From positions 57,704 through 93,190 of the forward strand of contig NW_003130364.1 of assembly GCF_000003605.2 (NCBI RefSeq): a DNA stretch of 35,487 nucleotides. Direction: 5' to 3'. Within the stretch, counting starts at the first letter, position 1, and every line of letters starts with the position of its first letter. Both the position numbers and the translations under genes were made by a program. The stretch is from Saccoglossus kowalevskii (Eukaryota; Hemichordata; Enteropneusta; Harrimaniidae). The notes under the pieces are model-generated. The model had not been told where the DNA came from. It did no database searches and worked only from the letters and a program-made list of their open reading frames with translations. This document shows, piece by piece, positions 19,920 to 29,100 of this stretch.

Positions 19920-20650
19920 GCACATGAATTCGTTTGGCGATCACAGTATAGCAAATCAAGCAGTTGTACCATTCCAGAACCGTATCTTGGTTGTGTTTGG
20001 ATGGATTTCATTTACACTTGGTACATACATTAAAAATAATGGGATCTTTATGCACCTCAATTTGTTTTTCAGATCGTATTTAAAAAGCCGACTGAAAGCC
20101 ATTTTTATTTTACAAATGCTGTTCCAGATCCATACCTCTGACATATGCAATAATCGATAATATTCAGACGTCACACACACTTCCCAGTTTCATGATCTGA
20201 TTCCAGACTGACGGGGGCGGCAATTTTAATAATAACCCCACCAAAATTAAGCATTTCTGCCATTATGGAACAACATCTCATTCGTGTATGGATGGATTTT
20301 GTTGGTACAAACTTGATACATTTGACAATATTGAGCAGTGATGCATGTTGGTGGCCATTTTTTAAAGAATGCGATTTTGTCATGCATTGAAGGATCATGT
20401 TCAAACTTCATACATCTTGTTGCATATATGCATGTTTATTTGTTCAACCATCAGATTCAAAATGACCGATTGGCGGACATTTTTAATTTAAAATCTATCA
20501 AAATCAAGCACTTTCCGTCCGTTCAGACCTAGATTTGTGATTATACATTGACAACTATTGTCTTTCCTGGCAAGTCACAATGAACGTACATGACAGGACA
20601 ATAATGTTTTTTCAGATCGGATTCAAAATGTTTGAATGCAAATGCTCTTT
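19920..20650. repeat. Degenerate satellite-like array, block B
   Basis: At least four diverged units have TTTTTCAGATCGKATTYAAA, GACTGAAAGCCATTTTTA, TTGGTGGCCATTTTTTAAAG and CGATTGGCGGACATTTTTAA cores. The word AAAATCAAGCACTT recurs here and in block A in variant form. Spacing is about 150 to 190 bp. Confidence 0.55.
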
Positions 20651-21481
20651 CAGACACACATCGACTGATTGCAATCAAACTTTACAACTACATTTTACAT
20701 TTTTTTTCCCATGTTGATTCAAGTCAGCTGACTCATTACAGTTTTGTTTACTATTTAACTAATGGGAACCCTGTCACGTCATGTTTTCACTGATTAAGAA
20801 CGAGTTGAATAGAAAATACAAGAACAAAATGTTTCACTGGATTTTGATGTCACTTACTCGGCAAAAATAAATTCTGAGAGAAAATAGGGCACTTTACATT
20901 TCTTGGTTAATGCATTAATCTTTGTACGAGATGCATCAAATATAGCAGTGATTATAGCACGTATCGGTCAGTCCCAAGTTATCTATCAGCATAAGTACTG
21001 TGGCCGTTCACTACATTTCTTATCTGACAGTGATATGTGCCGTAATAATACACCAGTGCTTTGGTTTTATTTTCTGTTATTTTGGATTCCACCAGAAATA
21101 GGACTCTTTAATACTTCTAACATTGACAGAGAATCACATGACAGAGGTGGCGGCACCAAGTCTTGTATGAGGGTGCGAGATCTGAAATCTAGACACTCTG
21201 AAACGCTATTTCCTGCATTTTGAGGGGACAATTTTGCTGACGCAAAAGGATTCAACTTGATTGGGGTGGGTGTGCGACGCCCCCAAAACTTTTTAATATC
21301 AAAATTCACCAAGGCAAACAAGTTGGACATCAAAGAAATTTTCTCTGTGAAGCTCAAGCCCTGCTGATTGGATACTATATACGGGGTAATATATTTTAGA
21401 GAGCATTGTTTTTTGCTGAAAAGACTTTTTTAGTGTTTATATTCACTGTCCTTAACAAGTTGAGAAAAAAAAATAATTAAT

Positions 21482-21568
21482 AACTGTAAAATACTACTAT
21501 CACTGGACTCATCTCTTCAGCAAAAATAGTGAAAATAAATTAAAAGCAAAAATAAAAGTATTTTACAG
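21482..21568. mobile_element. Short CTGTAAAA element (85 bp)
   Basis: CTGTAAAATACT at 21484 and AGTATTTTACAG ending at 21568 are perfect inverted ends. The interior contains TCACTGG and AGTGAAAATAAAT, as in family II, so it is probably an internally deleted family II copy. The flanking TA is imperfect. Confidence 0.65.
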
Positions 21569-22138
21569 CAAGTAGAAATGTATGTATGCAATAAATAAAA
21601 ACAGTCAAACATTGTTGAATGTGAAAAACATTTTAAATCTTTGATATAAATTACAAAATAGAGACCACATATAAGTTATTAGAAAAACAAAATCTCAAAT
21701 TGTAAAACTTAATTACAAGATACAGCCAAGTAATCACTGAGGGCAAAGACTTGTACTAGTATGTCCATATAATGGTCAAAATATTATGCAGCATATAGGC
21801 ACTCAAGAAGGTAATCTCATCTTTGAATATATACATAAAAACACATCCTATCATTTTTTTTTACTAAAACTGGCATTTAAAACAATGGTGCATTGATGTG
21901 CAACTCCACAAAACATGGTGCGGAATTTTTGAAACCAATTTCCAATGCCGTTTTAACAAACGTACGTATAAACGTATTCAACTATCGGTAAATAAATTGG
22001 TTCATAATATACGATTAAATCATAGACTCTGGAAGGCATGGGTATGTAAAGGTAGCAAAGATTTAAGGAAAGATAGTTGCACTGCAGGTTGTCTGTTACA
22101 TGCCCGACAGCAGTTGAGAATCCAGGTTTATTCTGTAA

Positions 22139-22175
22139 TCTACAACAGTCCCTCCTCTTGAGGGACTGTGTCTAC
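22139..22175. repeat. Hairpin of joined transposon ends with 5-bp duplicated flanks
   Basis: ACAGTCCCTC, a five-base loop, then GAGGGACTGT (22145-22169). The arms equal bases 2-11 of the 12990 element end, and the flanks are TCTAC on both sides of 22144-22170. Confidence 0.55.
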
Positions 22176-22474
22176 GATCAACTCTTTGAACAACCCCCAC
22201 CCCTGCATACATTTTAGTGCAACTACATGTTGGTGCATCTTGATCTAAATTTTTGAAAAAATTATTAGGTTTATTTTGGTGGGGGTAAAAAAAAACTGTA
22301 AAGTTGTTGCACCAATTATGTAGTTTCAGATATTTTTGAACACATTGTACTCTATAAAAGAATGAATAACATTTTAGGAGTGATCAAAGTGGTAACTGTA
22401 GAACAGGGTATATACATGTATCATATATAGACTGTTCATATATAGAATATAGACTGTTCCAAACACCAGGTTGC

Positions 22475-22936
22475 TTAGGGACGACGTCAAAAGATTGATG
22501 TCGGATAAAAAACTTATTTCCTTTAGTTTGGGGGTGGGGGGTTTTGACCTCAAAAAGTTTTCATCCTACAAAAACGATTTTATTTTTTAATGAAGTTAAA
22601 ATAATCTTGGAGTATTTGTAGTTCGTTTTTTTTCTATCCAATCGTGGACAGAAATAACCGAAAAAGGAAAAAAACACAGAAAAATGGTTTGTTTCGAGTG
22701 TAAACCTGTGCGTCAATTGAGGTGCATTTGTATAAAAATCTTTTTACACCCACCCGACAACCAACTGCTATGCAATACTACTGTCCGATTATCAATTTGT
22801 ATTTAATGGTGAATGTAGTCTGATGCCATGATCAATATTTATCAATTAAGTTTCAGTGGGGGGTAGGGGGGTTTGGAAAAAAAACTAAAGGAATTAAGTT
22901 TTTTATCTGACATCGATCTTTTGACGTCGTCCCTTA
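22475..22936. mobile_element. Harbinger-like MITE (456 bp) with long inverted ends
   Basis: The element is 22478-22933, flanked by TTA on both sides (CTTAG if the end G is counted). The ends start GGGACGACGTCAAAAGAT and continue in inverse alignment for about 50 bp, including AAAAAACTT, CCTTTAGTTT and a G-rich run. A TTA duplication with G-starting ends fits PIF/Harbinger. No transposase inside. Confidence 0.8.
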
Positions 22937-25195
22937 GTTCAAGGAACAGTGGATGTAACGAGAGGGAATGTAGACTTTAGCTGGAACAGGTAAATTAACA
23001 AGGTGAATAAAGATATCAATTTTTGACTAACTGACCAAATGGAGTAGTGCCAAGTTGCTAATGTCCAGTAAATGTCTTTCAGAATTTCAAAACTTTATAA
23101 AATGAGCCAAGAATGTAAATTTTGTTTTGAATAATACACTTAAATTCATCTTGCGAGAGACTGGTACATCATTAAATGGGACTTATTTGACTACATGTCC
23201 AACAGACAACTTTAATTTCAACATCTGAAGTCTCGTGGCTCTCAACGAGACTTTGGCAGTTATTTGTGTTCAAGGTTTAATTCAGTAGCAATCATGGGAT
23301 AATCCAGACTCAACCACAAATACAGTGAAAATTATATATGTTACAAGTACAGTCTGCCATGCTGTGTATCATATTTTAGTGGATTTAAAAGACAGACTTG
23401 TATTTGATGCAAATATCTTCTGATTTTTTTTCTTGTAATGTAGTTAGTGGAGATATTGAAAAAATTACTGCACAGGAGAATATACAATGGAATGTCCATT
23501 ACATTAATCACATCAATAGGTATGTTTTATTTTATTGCCTGGGACAGAACAGACTGTCCATACTTGTGCACAATATGTGTAAATATGGACTTAATACCAC
23601 TGTTTTGGCCCAATTAGACAGACATGCAAATTTTAAGTGATATTTTCCATATTATGGAAACATTGGATTATTCCCAAATAAAAAAATTCCAAATAGTTAT
23701 CCTGTATTTTCATATTCATGTGTAAAGACAATTACAAGATATTTCAACAAAAAATAAAACAAATGTTTGTCATGAGTGTGCTAGCAATTTGCCATACAAA
23801 GTTGCAAATAGACATTATTTGCTTATATGAAGTTTTATAGTGATGAAATTCATTCAAAATCATTTTTCAATAACAATCATTTTTGAATATTTCAAAGTTT
23901 ACTGTTTAAAAATATTCTTCTGTCACAGAGTGGATTAACCACTAGAACATAGCATTCTAAACAATCAGGTTGAGATTAGTTATACCATGAACTGATGTTA
24001 AAAGAGGTCATTTTAGAAGGCAAATTGGACGGGATGCAATTTGCGTTATTATAATTAAATATCACCTCTTTGTCAAACTAGACAGGTATTTTTATTTGTA
24101 CATGCGACTGCTGAAAATACATGTCAATCGCAGGTTTATGCAAATACAAGGTGTTAGTCTTGAGTTGATTGTTCAATCTCTTGGTATGTTTATGTTATTA
24201 TAGAGCTAATAAATGATATGTTGTTAGCTGTTTGGTCGTCCACTTCATGGGTGTCAATTGACACTCAACCAACCCGAGCGAGTGCAGATGGCATGGGATG
24301 GAGGAGTGTATGAGGGGGAATGTTGACCGCAAAAGTGGTCTGGCCATGCATTTAGTGAGAAATGTTGAAATAGAAACAACTTGGTCTCAATGCACAATAA
24401 TAATAATAACACTGGTCGTTATAAAAGGAATATGCATTGCTGTTAAACAAAACACTGTCTTATATCATGTAAACATTCCAATGTACGCAAAGACATTCAT
24501 GGTTACAATGAGTCGATTCTTATTTTTTCAGCGGCAACAGAGGTGTATTAGGTCTTGAGAGGCGGGATTATAATTCAGTTACGAGTTGTAATGAAAAGAC
24601 GAACCAAGCTGTTGGTACTGACCTATATTAGTTCATTGACGGATGTGATGGACCTGATTGACATTGGGTGGTAATAACATGATAATAGCGGGTTCATTCA
24701 GGGGGTGGGGGGGGGGGTTATGGCTTCTCATGCACTCGTGCGTGTCAGTCATCCCAGTTGTCCAAAACAAAATGTCCTAACAATAAGTCGATTGAATTTA
24801 ATATACAACGTTCCTGACAATTTAGAAAGTCAAATGTCTCGAAATAAATAAATTGCAAAGATCTCTAAAAAAAAAAAAAAAGCTCTCGAAATATATCGGC
24901 ACAGTGAAATAATTAGTGTCTGACAACATTCTGTACTCTATAAAAATGTTTTTTTTTATTCATGTCAGAGTTCTAGACTTTTTTGTAACATACAAGTCAC
25001 GAATATACCGGTATTTGCGTCTATTGTGACACCGGACAAGTGGGTATATACCTGTGCCACACAGCCATATCACAAATTTTTTTTTTAATTTGTCTGTGGC
25101 CTTTTTTTTTTTTTACATTGCATAAAGTCATTATTGCCTACCCATTTATGTCAAACATTAATGATAACTACTTTGTGTCGGTTATTCAAATTATA

Positions 25196-25394
25196 TACTG
25201 TAAAATACTTTATTTTAGCTGTAATTAATTTTCGCTGAAAAGACTTAGTGTTTCGTATGGAATTTATTTTCACTGATTTTTGACTAGTTGAATGTAAAAT
25301 ACAGGAAAAAAGGTATATTCACTGGATTTTACTTTCACTGAATCATTCCTTCAGTGAAAATTAATTCCAACGGAAAATAAAATATTTTATAGTA
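25196..25394 (+). mobile_element. CTGTAAAA MITE, family II, copy 1
   Basis: The element is 25198-25392 with TA on both sides. CTGTAAAATACTTTATTTTA at the left is matched in inverse by CTATAAAATATTTTATTTTC at the right, with further TTAATTTTCRCTGAA symmetry. It lies about 490 bp downstream of the DEAF1 stop. Confidence 0.85.
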
Positions 25395-25469
25395 CCACAA
25401 TTATTTATGATGATGATTGTTTTGAGCAAGCATGGAACTAAATAAGGACTCCATGGCAATGACCTTTGT

Positions 25470-25475
25470 TTTATT
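25470..25475 (-). promoter_or_regulatory. DEAF1: Candidate DEAF1 polyadenylation signal
   Basis: AATAAA on the minus strand, about 410 bp after the DEAF1 stop codon. Several other AT-rich candidates exist nearby, so this is only a plausible choice. Confidence 0.3.
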
Positions 25476-25883
25476 TTGTATGTTTGATTTAACGTTTAAA
25501 GCACGACCTCATAGTGAATGGAAAATTAACTATTACAGAAATCACCATTTGTGTAATTTTTTCTCTTGATGGCGTATTATGCCAGTTTACAAAAAATGTA
25601 TTAAGTGACTTTGTCTGGCAAATTGCATGGAAGCAGCACAAGTAATGGATGATATTATGTCAATTTGAAAATACAAATCATTTGAATTGTAAATAATGGC
25701 TTTGTACATTTTTTGACAAAATGCCAAGTACTTCATCAGTGTTGTTGCGAGTCCGTCATCACCTATCATAGTGATCAAATCACCAATATTTCACCAACAG
25801 CAGCAAAGTGTCTTTCCACACAAGACCAGTATATCCACAGATTACTATTTAAATAGTTATATCAGTGTTTTGAAATACTTTTT

Positions 25884-26114
25884 CTAATCTCTCTCTCTAT
25901 CTGAATCTTCTACAACTTCTTCTGGTGGTTCCGTTGGTTCTGATACTGTAATGGTTGTTGTAAGTGTGGGAGATTCACCAAGAAGTGCCGCATTCTGCCC
26001 ACATGAATTCTGGTGTGTGGCCCAATCTTTGCGTTGACAGAAACTACTGCAATAGCTCACACGATGACAACCAGTACACTCACTCAATGCTTCGCGTCCA
26101 CAGTTTACACATGT
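25884..26114 (-). CDS. DEAF1: DEAF1 exon E: MYND zinc finger and C-terminus
   Basis: 231 nt including the TAG stop, acceptor CTTTCTCTGCAG. Residues 2-38 of the exon form a complete MYND finger: Cys 2, 5, 13, 16, 22, 26, His 34 and Cys 38 ([16 protein letters not shown] ... [11 protein letters not shown]). The tail after GQNAALL is Thr/Pro/Glu-rich and acidic, with no similarity to the vertebrate end that I can see. Confidence 0.96.
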   Translation of the reverse strand, partial: TCVNCGREALSECTGCHRVSYCSSFCQRKDWATHQNSCGQNAALLGESPTLTTTITVSEPTEPPEEVVEDSDRERD

Positions 26115-29100
26115 CTGCAGAGAAAGAGGGGAAACATGTTATTAAGATAAAGATCAAGATGTTTCATAAATAAAAGTTTCACAAAGTTTGCATTTTGCTA
26201 TATTTCTGGTCAACTGCAAGATCCTGACGTGTACCAAACGTCTGCCGCAGAAATCAAACGATTTAATTTTAAACTTGAATTTCTTTATTTCGTAGCTCAC
26301 ATTGAAAGGCCAATCTTTGACAGGGAAATATTGCGTCTCAAGACCCCTATTTTGCTAAGATAAACTTTTTGGTGAATCAAACAAATCACTGAAAAGTTAC
26401 AGCAAAGTAACGTAGTTTGGGTTTCAAAATCTTCCACCTATATAATGATTATAAATAGTTGACCCTTATGAGAATAACACAAAGTATTGTGATCAGAGGT
26501 CAGTGCAAATCTGTCCATCAGTACATGGAAGGTACTAATGGAAGGAGTCACGACGCCTCTGAAGTGGCTACTGGTACTTAAGCTTCACAGGCACAAGTAG
26601 TGAGTTAGCGGAATATGATACAACCCCGCCGATTTTAAATACGACCATAAAATATATGCACATTATGAAACTACGGTCATCACACATGCGCACTGGGTTT
26701 GTTTAGGTGTGAAAGGTCAAAATACACACAACCGGAAATTCAACAGATGAACGTTTGACTTCACAGATTTCACATGTTTTAATTATTAGCAACTGTAACA
26801 AGAACAATATTTCGAAAAAAATTCTTAAGAAAAGTTTCTTGGCATGCTCTTCTTTTGATATTATCTTTTCTGGTGGTGTTCGCTGATGCCTGGTGGTCAA
26901 AAATTTTGATAGTTTCGGGCGTCAAACCCACGCACTGACAATGGTACCATTGAATAATGCAATCATTATTGTCACCATTACAAATACAAAGATTCACTAT
27001 AGTTCTTCAGTTCTTCTCCAATCGATGTTATATCTGTCAATTTGTCATTAAAGTTCGCCAAGATCTCCAGAAACAACAGCATTCAAACTAGACGCCATTT
27101 TCAGTATTGTACATGCGAGGTTCGTCTATCGCTTTCGAACATGCTCCGAATATTACCGAATGCTCAAGATTAGCGTAACCCATTGTACGAAGGTGCTAAG
27201 AGCTAACAAGAACTAATGTTTGTGAACAAACATTGACAAACGATCAAAGGGTAAAGCTAAAACAATAGCGTCTTGGCTCCTTCCGTTAGTACCATTCATG
27301 ATCAGTATAACCCTAACAAGACTAAATAAACAACGTCACTTACTTTTATAAGTTGCTCTGATTTTGCTTGCTCTACAGCTTCCAGTTTATCTGCTCTTGC
27401 TTGAGCTAATGCTTGGGCCACAGCAGTATCTTTCTCAGCCCTTGCCTCCATTAATGCCCTTGATAGCTGCATTTGAGCCTCTATACGGGCCTGTGTTAAT
27501 GCCTGCAAGCAGAGAAATTCATACAATAATTACATTTTACAATAAAAATTTGAGGAAATTGTCAATACTAAAGGCACACCATCGGCTCCATGGGCTACTA
27601 TGTATGGTGTTGATGTAGGAAGGGGCTTCTGTAAGTTTAAAATCAACAAAGATGCTGCCGTTGTTTATTTTAGTGAGTATAAACATAATTAAGAATCAAA
27701 TAAAGCTGAGAAAGAACTCCACGTGCTAAGAGTATTAGAGACACATTAAAAATATTTCTATGGAAAAGCTGAAAACTAATTATGCAAATCAGATTTGAGT
27801 GTATTAAAAACTTATGAGGTCTGCGCAATGTAACAAATCATCTATGTACCATGTTTCATTGAAATGTGATTAGAACCACAAAATTATGAATTATAATGCT
27901 AATTAGGTAATTAATATTAACAGATATTAACTCTAAAATAATCAGGTTTGTACATTGTACAGAGCATCTTTGTACTAAGTTTCATTGAAATGGAATAATT
28001 TGTACTTTAGATATCAGTGTGATAGCCTAAAATTGGTTAGGTAATAAATATGTACAGATTTTAACCTACAATTAATTAGGTCTGTCTATTGTCCTACAAC
28101 ATCCAAGTACAACGTTTCATTTGAATGTGATGATTAGTACTTGAGATATCAGGGTGAAAGTTGAAAAATGGTTAATTATGCAAATTAGGTGATTAATATG
28201 CACAAGTATTTACCAAAAACTAATTGGGTCTCTGCATAGTCTTTGAGTATCTATGTACCAAGTTTCATTGAAATGTAACGCTTACTACTTAAAATATCAA
28301 AAGCTGACAATTAATTAATTATGCAAATTAGGTAATTAATATGTACAGATATTACCCTGAAACTATCAGGTCTGTGCAGTGTCCTATGACATCTATGTAC
28401 CGAGTTTCATTGAAATGTTATGTTTACTACTTGAGATATCAGTGAAAAAAAAAACGAAAATTGACTAATTATGCAAATTAGGTAATTAATATCCACAGAT
28501 TTTTACCCAAAACTAAACACATCTGCGCATTAGTTCAGAGCATCTATGTACCAAGTTTCATCAAAATCCAATGAGTGGTTCTTTAGATATCAGTGGAACA
28601 GTCATGGAACAGTTAAAAATTAGCTAATTATCATGCAAATTAGGTAATTAATATGTGCAGATTTTTACCAAAAACTTATCAAATCTGCACATTGGCCCAG
28701 AGCATCTGCGCACCAAGTTTCATCAAAAACCGATGTATGGTTCTTGAGATAGCAGTAGAACAGCCGAACACACATACACACACACTAACTGCAAAGACTC
28801 CCATTGTGTGCTTCACGCATGGGAGTCAAAAACAAGAATGGAATTTGAATAAACCAGAGATAAAATACTTCAGACTGTGCTAACGCTTAGCAAGGGCCAA
28901 GACAGCATTGATTAAATCTAGCCAGTTTTTAAGACCTGGTCCAGATCTTTGACATGGGCTAACATAGTATGCAGCTAAAATGCTATTGTATTCAATGTTC
29001 ATTTGGAAGATTTACTATTGTATTTTACGCTTAATTGGTATATTAAATGAAAATTACCAAATTGCATAATTATAATATGATGTTAACTACTGTAAAATAC

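Larger units (their letters stand above)
12462..25883. other. Gene-free intergenic region between the ankyrin gene and DEAF1
   Basis: 13.4 kb with tail-to-tail flanking genes. No exon chain with matching splice phases was found on either strand. The contents are mainly the transposons and arrays listed separately. Stretches where nothing is recognised include 15130-15900, 16950-17550, 18870-19440, 20650-21480, 21570-22140 and 22940-24690. A G-rich run lies at 24701-24718 and an A run near 24868-24882. Confidence 0.7.

Noticed and set aside
20903-21357. Overlapping open frames on both strands (106 and 96 codons)
   Set aside because: Overlap on opposite strands in a gene-poor region without motifs or splice partners; may be an old repeat, but not a supported gene.
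21898-22161. 87-codon plus-strand open frame
   Set aside because: It opens with GTG, has no recognisable domain, runs through a transposon-end hairpin and has no partner exon.
24298-24558. 86-codon plus-strand frame ending in FFQRQQRC
   Set aside because: TTTTTTCAG inside it looks like an acceptor, but no downstream donor or continuing exon was found and the peptide is unlike any known family.
27364-27618. Leucine-rich plus-strand frame
   Set aside because: Antisense shadow of DEAF1 exon D.
28796-28827. Hairpin considered as a Helitron 3' end
   Set aside because: No CTRR follows the stem and no TC start was found, so the Helitron call is unsupported.
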